NCBI GenBank assembly: GCA_025698895.1
Contig: JAILWO010000003.1
Location: forward strand, 310,001-374,000
From: Rhizobiaceae bacterium
Lineage (GTDB): Bacteria > Pseudomonadota > Alphaproteobacteria > Rhizobiales > Rhizobiaceae
DNA length: 64,000 nucleotides
Reading direction: 5' to 3'
This document shows positions 46,338 through 54,664 of this stretch, piece by piece. The position numbers were made by a program, and so were the translations under genes. Position 1 is the first letter of the stretch, and the number at the start of each line of letters is the position of its first letter. The notes beneath the pieces were generated by a model that had not been told where the DNA came from, ran no database searches, and was given only the letters and a program-made list of their open reading frames with translations.

Positions 46338-46474
46338 TCGTCATCGTCGGCGGGCCAGAGGGGATGCCGACCTTTCGCCTCAGGCTTTGATTCAGCTCGT
46401 TTAGCTGCCGATTCAACAGCCTGCCAGTTCGATTCTCCAATCTCTGCCAACTCATTGACATATCGAGAACATCC

Positions 46475-48901
46475 ATGAAATCGCATGCCCGCGTGGTCGT
46501 CATCGGCGGAGGTGTCGTCGGCGCCTCAGTGCTCTATCATCTGGCGCGCGCCGGCTGGACCGACGTGATGCTTCTGGAGCGCGACGAGCTGACGTCTGGC
46601 TCGACCTGGCATGCGGCCGGCGGCATGCATACGATCAATGGCGATCCTAACGTCGCCAAGCTTCAGAAATACACGATCGAGCTCTACAAGGAGATCGAGG
46701 ACCTGTCGGGCCAGGCGACCGGCGTGCATGTCACCGGGGGCGTGCTCCTGGCCGCCACGGAAGCGCGGATGGACTGGCTGCGCGGCGTGGTCGCCAAGGG
46801 CCGCTATCTCGGCCTCGACTTGGAGGAAATTTCGGCCGAGGAAGCCCATCGCCTGATGCCGCTCCTCGACCCGACCCAGTTCGTCGGCGCGGTGCGCAAT
46901 GCCGAGGACGGGCATCTTGATCCATCCGGTGTCACGCATGCCTATGCCAAGGGCGCGCGCAAGCTGGGCGCCGAGGTCCACCGCTTCACCAGGGTCGAGG
47001 ATATCGTGCGGCGCGAGGACGGGCTGTGGCGCGTGGTCACGAACCAGGGTGAGGTCGTGGCCGAGCATGTGGTGAACGCAAGCGGCCTGTGGGCGCGCGA
47101 GGTCGGACGCATGGTCGGGCTGGAACTGCCCGTGCTTGCCATGGAGCACATGTATCTCATCACCGAGGACATGCCTGAGGTGGCCGAGGTCAACCGCACG
47201 ACCGGCAAGGAGGTCATCCACGCGGTCGACTTCGACGGCGAACTCTACCTGCGCCAGGAACGCGGCGGCATGCTGATGGGTACCTATGAGAAGGCCGGCA
47301 AGCCGTGGTCGGAACGCGAGACGCCGTGGAATTTCGGCCACGAACTCCTGGAGCCGGACCTCGATCGCATCGCTCCCTCGCTGGAGGTCGGGTTCCGGCA
47401 TTTCCCGGCATTCCAGAACACTGGCATCAAGCAGATCATCAATGGGCCGTTCACCTTCGCCCCGGACGGCAATCCGCTGGTCGGGCCGGTGCGCGGCCTG
47501 CCGGGCTTCTGGGTTGCCTGCGGCGTGATGGCCGGTTTCTCCCAGGGCGGCGGCGTCGGGCTTACCCTGTCGAACTGGATGATTGACGGTGATCCTGGCT
47601 TCGACATCTGGGCGATGGATGTCGCTCGCTACGGCGACTGGGCAACGATGGCCTACACCAACGCCAAGGTGCGCGAGAACTATTCGCGCCGCTTCTCGAT
47701 CCGCTTCCCCAACGAGGAACTGCCGGCGGGCAGGGGGCTGCGCACAACGCCGATATATGACCTGCTCGCCGCCGAGGGCGCGCAGTTCGGCGTTGCCAAT
47801 GGGCTGGAAGTGCCGCTGTGGTTCGCGCCCGAAGGCGTCAGGGACGAGTTCTCCTGGCGGCGTTCAACCGACTTCGAGCATGTCGGCAGGGAAGTGGAGA
47901 CCGTGCGCGAGCGGGTCGGTCTGTCGGAGATTTCCAGTTTCGCCAAATACCGGGTGACGGGGGACGGCGCGGCCGAATGGCTCGACCGCATGCTGGCCTG
48001 CCGGCTGCCGGCCGAGGAGCGCATGACGCTGGCGCCGATGCTGAAGGACGACGGCAAGCTGATTGGCGATTTCACGCTGGCCAAATCCGGACGCGAAGAG
48101 TGGCTCATCTTCGGCTCCGGCATCGCCGAAGAGCACCATATGCGCTGGTTCGAGAGTCACTTACCCCAAGAGGCTTCGGTGAAGGTCGAAGCGCTGGGCC
48201 TGTCTCTGGTTGGCCTTTCAATCGCCGGCCCCAATTCCCGTGACCTCCTGGCGAAGGTGAGCCGCGAAGACGTTTCCAACGCCGCTTTCCCCTTCATGTC
48301 GATCCGACGCGTGGACATCGGCATGGCACCCTGCATCGTCGGACGCGTCAGCTATACCGGCGATCTCGGCTACGAGATCTGGATGGCGCCGGAATATCAG
48401 CGCCACGTGTTCCAACTGCTGATGGCGGCGGGCAAGGCGTTCGGGATCGGGCTGTTCGGGTCGCGGGCGCTGAATGCGCTCAGGCTGGAAAAGGGCTACG
48501 GTTCCTGGGCGCGCGAGTACCGGCCCGTCTACGGTCCCGTCGAGGCGGGCCTGGACCGCTTCGTCGCTTTTAACAAACCGGCCGATTTCATCGGCAAGGC
48601 AGCGGCTACGGCGCAGAAGGCGGAGGGCGGAAAGTATCGTCTACGGACCTTCCTCGTGGAGGCGACGGATGCCGACGTGATCGGAGACGAGGCGATCTGG
48701 CACGACGGCACGGTCGTCGGCTGGGTGACATCGGGCGGTTATGCCCACAATGCGACGAAGTCGGTCGCGCTGGGCTATGTGCTGCGGGAGATCGCCGAAG
48801 AAGCCGAAGGCTTCGAGATCGAGCTTCTCGGCAGGCGGCATGGCGCGCGGGTGCAAAGGGAACCGCTGTTCGACGCCGGATATGAGCGGTTGCGCGGATG
48901 A
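46475..48901 (+). CDS. FAD/GcvT dehydrogenase (dimethylglycine/sarcosine dehydrogenase family)
   Basis: An 808-residue cytoplasmic demethylating flavoprotein. The N-terminal FAD domain starts with VVIGGGVVGASVLYHLARAG; H46 in STWHAAGG corresponds to the His that binds flavin covalently in dimethylglycine dehydrogenase. The C-terminal half (about 420-808) is a GcvT/aminomethyltransferase fold that binds tetrahydrofolate to capture the released one-carbon unit (FAKYRVTGDGAAEWLDRM; GYEIWMAPEYQ). The likely substrates are N-methylated glycines or similar amines. The gene overlaps the next by four bases, implying a coupled pathway. Confidence 0.92.
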   Translation: MKSHARVVVIGGGVVGASVLYHLARAGWTDVMLLERDELTSGSTWHAAGGMHTINGDPNVAKLQKYTIELYKEIEDLSGQATGVHVTGGVLLAATEARMDWLRGVVAKGRYLGLDLEEISAEEAHRLMPLLDPTQFVGAVRNAEDGHLDPSGVTHAYAKGARKLGAEVHRFTRVEDIVRREDGLWRVVTNQGEVVAEHVVNASGLWAREVGRMVGLELPVLAMEHMYLITEDMPEVAEVNRTTGKEVIHAVDFDGELYLRQERGGMLMGTYEKAGKPWSERETPWNFGHELLEPDLDRIAPSLEVGFRHFPAFQNTGIKQIINGPFTFAPDGNPLVGPVRGLPGFWVACGVMAGFSQGGGVGLTLSNWMIDGDPGFDIWAMDVARYGDWATMAYTNAKVRENYSRRFSIRFPNEELPAGRGLRTTPIYDLLAAEGAQFGVANGLEVPLWFAPEGVRDEFSWRRSTDFEHVGREVETVRERVGLSEISSFAKYRVTGDGAAEWLDRMLACRLPAEERMTLAPMLKDDGKLIGDFTLAKSGREEWLIFGSGIAEEHHMRWFESHLPQEASVKVEALGLSLVGLSIAGPNSRDLLAKVSREDVSNAAFPFMSIRRVDIGMAPCIVGRVSYTGDLGYEIWMAPEYQRHVFQLLMAAGKAFGIGLFGSRALNALRLEKGYGSWAREYRPVYGPVEAGLDRFVAFNKPADFIGKAAATAQKAEGGKYRLRTFLVEATDADVIGDEAIWHDGTVVGWVTSGGYAHNATKSVALGYVLREIAEEAEGFEIELLGRRHGARVQREPLFDAGYERLRG

Positions 48902-49599
48902 AGGAAGTGCTGGCCGCTAACCGGGTTCAGGTCTCGTTGCCGTTGGACCGGACCGCGGCGCTGTTCATCGACCTGCAGGAAGAGCACCGGCATGACAGGC
49001 GGCTGCTGGCGGTTGGCTTCGACCAGGTTCTCGCTAATGTCGCGCGTCTGCAGGCGGCGGCGCGCGCAGCCGATCTATCACTTTACCATTTCGCCTATGT
49101 GGTCGACCCCGCCGCCGAGACGACGCGGCGCTATCATCCACGGCTGGAGGACGGGCGTTCCGCCTTTTCCGACAAGGACGATCCGCTGTCGGCGATCTGT
49201 CCCGAGGTGGCGCCCGTCGCGGACGAGCGGCTGATCGTGAAGACCGAGGCCAGCGCCTTCGGCTCGGGATTTGGGGACGAATTGTCGGGGGCCGGCATCG
49301 AATGGCTGGTAATCGCCGGCGTCTGGACGGAGGCCTGCGTGGACGCGACGGTCAAGGATGCATTGAAGCGCGACTTTCGCGTGCTCCTGGTCAAGGATGC
49401 CTGCGGCAGCGGTTCCGTGGCCATGCACCAAATCGGCATCCTCAACCTCGCCAACCGCCTCTATGGCGGCGCAGTCGTCACCACCGACGCCGCATGTCGT
49501 CTGATGGCCGGCGAAACCGTGGAGGCCTGGTCGCCGCTCACGCCGGTGCCGATTCGATACGGCTATGAGGATGCAGCGGCGCCCTACGAGGCTCTTTGA
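48898..49599 (+). CDS. Isochorismatase-family cysteine amidohydrolase
   Basis: A 233-residue cysteine hydrolase. The family triad is visible: D25 (FIDLQEEH), K115 (IVKTEASAF) and C147 (VWTEACVDAT). The family includes nicotinamidase, ureidoacrylate hydrolase and N-carbamoylsarcosine amidase. Because its start overlaps the end of a sarcosine/dimethylglycine dehydrogenase-like gene, an N-carbamoylsarcosine amidase-like or related amide-releasing role is plausible, but the sequence does not prove the substrate. It is the last gene of the locus. Confidence 0.87.
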   Translation: MKEVLAANRVQVSLPLDRTAALFIDLQEEHRHDRRLLAVGFDQVLANVARLQAAARAADLSLYHFAYVVDPAAETTRRYHPRLEDGRSAFSDKDDPLSAICPEVAPVADERLIVKTEASAFGSGFGDELSGAGIEWLVIAGVWTEACVDATVKDALKRDFRVLLVKDACGSGSVAMHQIGILNLANRLYGGAVVTTDAACRLMAGETVEAWSPLTPVPIRYGYEDAAAPYEAL

Positions 49600-49617
49600 A
49601 CGAAGCAGGCGCGTCGC

Positions 49618-49661
49618 TTGTCCTCCGACTTTGTACATACTAGAATATGCTTTGTACAAAG
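49618..49661 (+). promoter_or_regulatory. vapBC promoter with paired TTTGTACA operators
   Basis: TTGTCC (49618-49623), 17 bases, TAGAAT (49641-49646). Two CTTTGTACA elements begin at 49629 and 49650, 21 bases (two helical turns) apart; the second is the perfect palindrome CTTTGTACAAAG. They overlap the spacer and start point, as expected for autorepression by the VapBC complex. Confidence 0.7.
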
Positions 49662-49673
49662 ACGGGCCCGGCA

Positions 49674-49928
49674 ATGGCTATTCACGTGCAGGACAAGGAA
49701 ACGGATCGGATGCTGCGTGAGTTCGCGCGACGGCGCGGGGTCGGCCTAACGGCGGCGATCAAGCTGGCGATTAGGGAGGCGGAGCAGAAGGAAAAGCAAG
49801 GCGGCGAGGCGTTGCTGCGCAAGATCGAACCGATCCTCGAGCAGGTGCGCGAAGCGCGGCAAGGCAGGGCGTTTTCGGCTGAGGAGGACAAGGCCTTCAT
49901 GGACGAGATGTGGGGCGAGGAAGGCTGA
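49674..49928 (+). CDS. VapB-type antitoxin (PSK/Rv0623-like)
   Basis: An 84-residue antitoxin. The N-terminal ribbon-helix-helix-like DNA-binding part (MAIHVQDKETDRMLREFARR, then GVGLTAAIKLAIREAE) is followed by an acidic C-terminus that should wrap the toxin (AEEDKAFMDEMWGEEG). I chose ATG 49674 because the upstream in-frame ATG at 49647 would lie within or before the predicted transcription start. The stop overlaps the toxin ATG by one base (TGATG). Confidence 0.85.
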   Translation: MAIHVQDKETDRMLREFARRRGVGLTAAIKLAIREAEQKEKQGGEALLRKIEPILEQVREARQGRAFSAEEDKAFMDEMWGEEG

Positions 49929-50323
49929 TGCTCGTCGAGACATCGGCTATCGTTGCCATCATCCTTGAAGAGCCGGACGCACTCGAACTGGCGGAACGTC
50001 TTGATGCCGCGGAAAGGCCTGTCACGACCATAGTGAACGCGTTCGAAGCGGCGCTTTCGGTTGGCAGGGTGATCGGCAATCGTGCACTCGCCGCCAGGCT
50101 CGTGCCGGATTTTCTGAGAGCTACAGGAGTGGAGATGATCGGTATCGAAGCCGAACTGTACGACAACGTCGTCGAGGCCTATGCGAGATACGGCAAGGGC
50201 ACCGGCCACCCGGCAGCCCTGAACTTCGGCGACTGCTTTTCCTACGCAATGGCTGACAGGCTGGGTGTGCCACTCCTCTACAAGGGCAACGACTTTTCGA
50301 ATACCGATCTGCGTGGGACCTGA
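49928..50323 (+). CDS. VapC-type PIN-domain toxin ribonuclease
   Basis: A 131-residue PIN-domain RNase toxin, which in the VapC family cleaves tRNA or rRNA with Mg2+. Acidic active-site candidates are E4 (LVETSAIVA, where most VapC have Asp), E38 (NAFEAAL), the Asp in NFGDCFSYAMA and the Asp in KGNDFSNTDL. It is coupled to vapB by a TGATG overlap. Its stop codon abuts the last base of the convergent enoyl-CoA hydratase gene, with no gap and no terminator between them. Confidence 0.9.
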   Translation: MLVETSAIVAIILEEPDALELAERLDAAERPVTTIVNAFEAALSVGRVIGNRALAARLVPDFLRATGVEMIGIEAELYDNVVEAYARYGKGTGHPAALNFGDCFSYAMADRLGVPLLYKGNDFSNTDLRGT

Positions 50324-51136
50324 TCAGCCGCTTTCGCCCGCATTCCTCCCCGCCCGCCCTTCGTCCGTCTTGTCATAGAAGCGGCCGAGAAGCTGCCGCA
50401 CCGGGCCGTTCGCCGCGCCGGAATAGCCGGTGAAGGCCTCATAGGCGAGCTGATCGTCTAGGGGCCGGCCGATCACGTTCATGATCGTTTCCTTGGCCGA
50501 CCGCACGGCCCATTGGTCGTTGCGCAGGATCTGGGCGGCCACTTTCTCGGCTTCCTCCATCAGCCTGTCGTGCGGCACGACCTTCGAGACCATGTTGGCC
50601 TGCCGGGCGCGTTCGGCGTCGATCGGCTCGCCGGTGAGCAGCATTTCCAGCGCCAGGCCCGCGCCGCCGATATTGACCAGCCGCACGATGCCGCCATCGC
50701 CATGGTGGAAGCCGCGGCGCACCTCGAAGGAGCCGAATTGCGCGCGTTCCGACGCGATGCGGATATCGCAGGCGAGCGCGTTCTCCAGCCCGCCGGCGAG
50801 CGCCCAGCCGTTCACCGCGGCGATGATCGGCTTGTAGATGCGGTGCAGGCCCCGCGTAATGCCGCCCAGCCCGTCGGCGATCTTCTTCCTCGGCAGCATC
50901 GCGTCGGCATTTTCGACCCAGTAGGGCAGGTGGGTCTTGAGGTCGGCCCCGGCGCAGAAGGCCTCGTCGCCTGCGCCGGTGACAATGGCGACCTGGACCG
51001 CGTCGTCGTCGCGGAAATCCGCCCAGATTTCCCAAAGCAGTTCGTGCATCTCCTTGTCGATCGCGTTCATAGCCTCGGGGCGATTGAAGGTGACATAGGC
51101 GATCTGGCCGCGTTTCTCGTAAAGGGCTTTTGGCAT
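50324..51136 (-). CDS. Enoyl-CoA hydratase/isomerase family protein
   Basis: A 270-residue crotonase-fold protein. The oxyanion-hole motifs are AFCAGADLKTHL and NGWALAGGLENALACDIRIAS. The position of the usual second acid in the PEVRRGLxPGxGG region reads FEVRRGFHHGDGGIVRL, so catalysis may differ from classical crotonase. The start at ATG 51136 has GGGAGGAG upstream; the frame is open 18 codons further but without a ribosome site. It is divergent from preT across a 193-base gap with regulatory repeats. Confidence 0.88.
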   Translation of the reverse strand: MPKALYEKRGQIAYVTFNRPEAMNAIDKEMHELLWEIWADFRDDDAVQVAIVTGAGDEAFCAGADLKTHLPYWVENADAMLPRKKIADGLGGITRGLHRIYKPIIAAVNGWALAGGLENALACDIRIASERAQFGSFEVRRGFHHGDGGIVRLVNIGGAGLALEMLLTGEPIDAERARQANMVSKVVPHDRLMEEAEKVAAQILRNDQWAVRSAKETIMNVIGRPLDDQLAYEAFTGYSGAANGPVRQLLGRFYDKTDEGRAGRNAGESG

Positions 51137-51222
51137 GTGTTTCTCCTCCCGGTGCCGTGCCACCCTGCCGCGTGGCGTGCGCAACGGCAAGCGGTGGCGG
51201 TCGCAATAAGATGATAAGAATA

Positions 51223-51246
51223 GTCAAGTATTATCCGCGACTTGAC
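51223..51246. promoter_or_regulatory. Inverted repeat in the enoyl-CoA hydratase/preT divergent region
   Basis: GTCAAGT and ACTTGAC are perfect 7-base arms separated by 10 bases. The spacing suits a dimeric repressor. It lies 87 bases before the hydratase start and 84 bases before preT. Confidence 0.45.
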
Positions 51247-51261
51247 GGCGTCGGCGCAATT

Positions 51262-51277
51262 TTGACCGATTGATAAA
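51262..51277. promoter_or_regulatory. Candidate RutR box upstream of preT
   Basis: TTGACCGATTGATAAA matches 11 of 14 fixed positions of the E. coli RutR consensus TTGACCAnnTGGTCAA; the left arm is almost perfect and the right arm weak. It lies 53 bases before preT. Confidence 0.45.
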
Positions 51278-51329
51278 AAAACAGGATGTGGTAGCGTTTC
51301 CCCAAGCAACAAGAACAAGGGGAACCTTG

Positions 51330-52697
51330 ATGGCCGAAGGTCAGTTCAGGGACGGGATCGTTGCCGGTCGGCTTCCGTCCGCAGACTATGAGCAGAATTT
51401 CGCGGACCTGCATCCGCCGCTCGACCGCCACGAGGCGCTGGTCGAGGCCGACCGCTGCTATTTCTGCTACGACGCCCCCTGCATGCAGGCGTGTCCGACG
51501 CAGATCGACATTCCGCTCTTCATTCGCCAGATCGCGACCGGCAATCCGCTCGGCTCGGCCAAGACCATCTTCGACCAGAACATCCTGGGCGGCATGTGCG
51601 CCCGCGTCTGCCCGACCGAAACGCTGTGCGAGGAAGCCTGCGTGCGCGAGGCGGCCGAGGGCAAGCCGGTCCAGATCGGACGTCTTCAGCGCTACGCGAC
51701 CGACGTGGCGATGGAGCAGGGCAGGCAGTTCTATCAGCGTGCCGCGCCGACTGGAAAGAAGATCGCGATCGTCGGGGCGGGACCTGCCGGCCTCGCCTGC
51801 GCTCACGGCTTGGCCGTGCACGGTCATGATGTCACCATCTATGAGGCGAGGCCCAAGCCGGGCGGCCTCAACGAATATGGGATCGCGGCCTACAAGACGC
51901 CCGGCGGCTTTGCCCAGGCCGAGGTCGACTATGTGACCGCCATCGGCGGCATCGACATCGAATACGGCAAGGCGCTCGGCCGCGACATCCATCTGGCCGA
52001 GCTGATCGCGAATTTCGACGCCGTGTTCCTGGGGATGGGGCTTGCTGGCGTCAACGCGCTGCGCGCCGAGGGCGAGGACGCCGAGGGCGTGGAGAACGCC
52101 GTCGAGTTCATCGCCACGCTGCGGCAGGCGTCCGACCTGTCATCGCTGCCGGTCGGCCGGCGTGTTGTCGTGATCGGCGGCGGCATGACGGCGGTGGATG
52201 CCGCCGTCCAGTCCAAGCTGCTTGGCGCCGAAGAGGTGACGATCTGCTACCGGCGCGGACCCGAGCACATGAACGCGTCGGAATATGAGCAGGATCTCGC
52301 CGCCGCCAACGGGGTCGCCATCCGCCACTGGCTGCAGCCGAAGCGGGTCGTTTCCGAAGGCGGCAAGGTGGTCGCGATCGAACTCGAATATACCGCGCTC
52401 GACGGCGACCGGCTCAAGGGAACCGGCGAGATTCTGCGCCTGCCGGCCGATCAGGTGTTCAAGGCTATCGGTCAGAGCTTCGAGCCGAGCGTGCTCAACG
52501 GGTCCGGTCCGTCTATCGCGCTGGAGAATGGCCGCATCAGGATCGACGCGGAGGGCCGCACTTCGCTCGACAAGGTCTGGGCCGGCGGCGACTGCGTGGT
52601 CGACGCGCGCGAGGACCTGACCGTCTCGGCCGTCGCGGCCGGCCGCGACGCGGCACAAAGCATTCATCGCAGCTTGACCTCGAACGGGAGGGCATGA
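51330..52697 (+). CDS. preT: NAD-dependent dihydropyrimidine dehydrogenase subunit PreT
   Basis: A 455-residue electron-input subunit of dihydropyrimidine dehydrogenase, which with PreA reduces uracil and thymine to dihydro forms in the first step of reductive pyrimidine breakdown. The N-terminal iron-sulfur domain has CYFCYDAPCMQACPT and GGMCARVCPTETLCEEACVR. Then come the FAD site (VGAGPAGLACAHGL) and the NADH site (VIGGGMTAVDAA, CYRRGPEHM). The start was set at ATG 51330 with AAGGGGAA ahead. It overlaps preA by four bases. Confidence 0.94.
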   Translation: MAEGQFRDGIVAGRLPSADYEQNFADLHPPLDRHEALVEADRCYFCYDAPCMQACPTQIDIPLFIRQIATGNPLGSAKTIFDQNILGGMCARVCPTETLCEEACVREAAEGKPVQIGRLQRYATDVAMEQGRQFYQRAAPTGKKIAIVGAGPAGLACAHGLAVHGHDVTIYEARPKPGGLNEYGIAAYKTPGGFAQAEVDYVTAIGGIDIEYGKALGRDIHLAELIANFDAVFLGMGLAGVNALRAEGEDAEGVENAVEFIATLRQASDLSSLPVGRRVVVIGGGMTAVDAAVQSKLLGAEEVTICYRRGPEHMNASEYEQDLAAANGVAIRHWLQPKRVVSEGGKVVAIELEYTALDGDRLKGTGEILRLPADQVFKAIGQSFEPSVLNGSGPSIALENGRIRIDAEGRTSLDKVWAGGDCVVDAREDLTVSAVAAGRDAAQSIHRSLTSNGRA

Positions 52698-54016
52698 GCA
52701 TGGCTGACATCCGCAACGATTTCGTCGGCATCAAGTCGCCCAATCCGTTCTGGCTGGCGTCCGCGCCGCCGACCGACAAGGCCTATAATGTCGAGCGCGC
52801 CTTCAAGGCCGGCTGGGGCGGCGTCGTCTGGAAGACGCTGGGCGAGGAAGGGCCGCCGATCGTCAATGTCAACGGTCCCCGCTATGGCGCGATCTGGGGA
52901 GCGGACAGGCGGCTGCTCGGGCTGAACAATATCGAGCTGATAACCGACCGCGATCTGCAAACCAATCTTCGCGAGATCAAGCAGATCAAGAGGGACTGGC
53001 CGGACCGCGCGGTCGTGGTCTCGATCATGGTGCCTTGCGAGGAGGCCGCCTGGAAGGCGATCCTGCCGGTGGTCGAGGAAACCGGCGCGGACGGCATCGA
53101 GCTCAATTTCGGCTGCCCGCACGGCATGAGCGAGCGCGGCATGGGCTCGGCCGTTGGCCAGGTGCCCGAATATATCGAGATGGTGGCGCGCTGGTGCAAG
53201 CAGAACACGCGCATGCCCGTCATCGTCAAGCTGACGCCCAACATCACCGATATCCGCTATCCCGCGCGCGCCGCGAAGAAAGGCGGAGCGGACGCGGTGT
53301 CGCTGATCAACACCGTCTCCTCGATCACTTCCGTCGATCTCGACAGTTTCAGCCCCGAGCCGTCCATCGACGGCAAGGGCAGCCATGGCGGCTATTGCGG
53401 GCCGGCGGTCAAGCCGATCGCGCTCAACATGGTGGCTGAGATCGCGCGCGACCCCGAGACGGCCGGCCTGCCGATCTCCGGCATCGGCGGGGTCACGACC
53501 TGGCGCGACGCGGCCGAATTCATGGCGCTCGGGGCCGGCAACGTCCAGGTGTGCACCGCGGCGATGACCTACGGCTTCAAGATCGTGCAGGAGATGATCG
53601 AAGGCCTGAAGAATTGGATGGACGAAAAGGGCCACGCCAGGCTCGACGACATCGTCGGCCGCGCCACGCCGAACGTCACCGACTGGCAGTATCTCAATCT
53701 GAACTACGTCACCAAGGCACGTATCAATCAGGATCTGTGCATCAAGTGCGGCCGCTGCCACATCGCCTGCGAGGACACCTCGCACCAGGCGATCACGTCG
53801 ACGGTCAATGGCGTGCGCCATTTCGAGGTGATCGAGGCCGAATGCGTTGGCTGCAATCTGTGCGTCAATGTCTGCCCTGTCGAGGACTGCATCGACATGG
53901 TGGCGCTGGCCGCCGGCACGCTCGATCAGCGCACCGGCCGGAAAGTCGAGCCGACCTACGCGAACTGGACAACGCATCCCAACAACCCGATGGCACCGAA
54001 GGTCGCGGCGGAGTAG
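52694..54016 (+). CDS. preA: NAD-dependent dihydropyrimidine dehydrogenase subunit PreA
   Basis: A 440-residue catalytic subunit: an FMN-binding TIM barrel (about 1-330, dihydroorotate dehydrogenase fold, with FGCPHGMSERGMGSAVGQ around the catalytic region) and a C-terminal double [4Fe-4S] ferredoxin domain (CIKCGRCHIACED; CVGCNLCVNVCPVEDC). It binds the pyrimidine and receives electrons from PreT. The start overlaps preT (ATGA); a second ATG six bases later is also possible. Together they form the complete first enzyme of the pathway. Confidence 0.95.
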   Translation: MSMADIRNDFVGIKSPNPFWLASAPPTDKAYNVERAFKAGWGGVVWKTLGEEGPPIVNVNGPRYGAIWGADRRLLGLNNIELITDRDLQTNLREIKQIKRDWPDRAVVVSIMVPCEEAAWKAILPVVEETGADGIELNFGCPHGMSERGMGSAVGQVPEYIEMVARWCKQNTRMPVIVKLTPNITDIRYPARAAKKGGADAVSLINTVSSITSVDLDSFSPEPSIDGKGSHGGYCGPAVKPIALNMVAEIARDPETAGLPISGIGGVTTWRDAAEFMALGAGNVQVCTAAMTYGFKIVQEMIEGLKNWMDEKGHARLDDIVGRATPNVTDWQYLNLNYVTKARINQDLCIKCGRCHIACEDTSHQAITSTVNGVRHFEVIEAECVGCNLCVNVCPVEDCIDMVALAAGTLDQRTGRKVEPTYANWTTHPNNPMAPKVAAE

Positions 54017-54023
54017 CGCCGCG
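54004..54023 (+). terminator. GC stem-loop overlapping the preA stop codon
   Basis: CGCGGCG-GAGTAG-CGCCGCG with 7-base arms; the TAG stop lies in the loop. Only short T content follows (CCTTT), so it is a weak terminator or an mRNA-end stabiliser. Confidence 0.35.
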
Positions 54024-54087
54024 CCTTTGGAATGCCCGTCCTGTCAGGCGATGGCATGATCGTAAAATCGCTGTCTCGATGCTAATT

Positions 54088-54125
54088 GTGGATAGGGAGT
54101 ATCCATGATATTTGATATCCACGAT
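54088..54125. promoter_or_regulatory. Operator region of the Rrf2 gene
   Basis: Contains GGATA-GGGAG-TATCC (54090-54104) and two direct repeats, TATCCATGAT (54100) and TATCCACGAT (54116), set 16 bases apart, ending 14 bases before the regulator start. The arrangement suits autorepression by an Rrf2 dimer. Confidence 0.5.
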
Positions 54126-54139
54126 CGAGGAGAAGCCGG

Positions 54140-54664
54140 ATGCGGCTGAGCGAGGGTGTCGAGGCGGGGCTGCACTGCGCAACCGCGCTCGCCCAATTGG
54201 AGGCGGACGCGGTCTTGCCCGCGTCCGCGCTCGCTGGGTTTCACGGCGTCTCGCCGAGCTATCTGCTGAAGCATCTCAAGGCACTTACCCATGCCGGCAT
54301 ACTGGAGTCGGTGTCGGGTCCGTCCGGCGGCTACCGGCTTGCCCGACCCGCCGGGCGGATAACGCTGCTCGACGTAGTGGTCGCGATCGAGGGAGTGAAG
54401 CCGGCGTTTCGATGCGCGGAGATACGTCAACGGGGGCCGTTGAAGCTGCCCGCCTCGACATACCTCAAGCCCTGCGCGATCAATGCCGCCATGTTGAAGG
54501 CCGAGCGCGCGTGGCGCGCGGCATTGGCGGCAACGTCGATCGCCGACATCGTTCGGGAGTTCGTCGTCGAGGGCGATCCTCGCGCGACAGCGGCCGCATG
54601 CGCGTTTCTCGCCGCCAACAGGCGGCTCCAACCTGGCGAACGAAAAGGAAGGACCGGATCATGA
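54140..54664 (+). CDS. Rrf2-family transcriptional regulator
   Basis: A 174-residue Rrf2 regulator. The winged helix is clear (LPASALAGFHGVSPSYLLKHLKALTHAGILESVSGPSGGYRLAR). Cysteines occur in AFRCAEI and KPCAINAAM, but not in the three-cysteine [Fe-S] pattern of IscR/NsrR, so it may be a thiol- or ligand-sensing member. A GAGGAG ribosome site precedes the ATG. It overlaps the downstream AhpD-like gene by four bases, which makes that gene its likely target. Confidence 0.9.
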   Translation: MRLSEGVEAGLHCATALAQLEADAVLPASALAGFHGVSPSYLLKHLKALTHAGILESVSGPSGGYRLARPAGRITLLDVVVAIEGVKPAFRCAEIRQRGPLKLPASTYLKPCAINAAMLKAERAWRAALAATSIADIVREFVVEGDPRATAAACAFLAANRRLQPGERKGRTGS

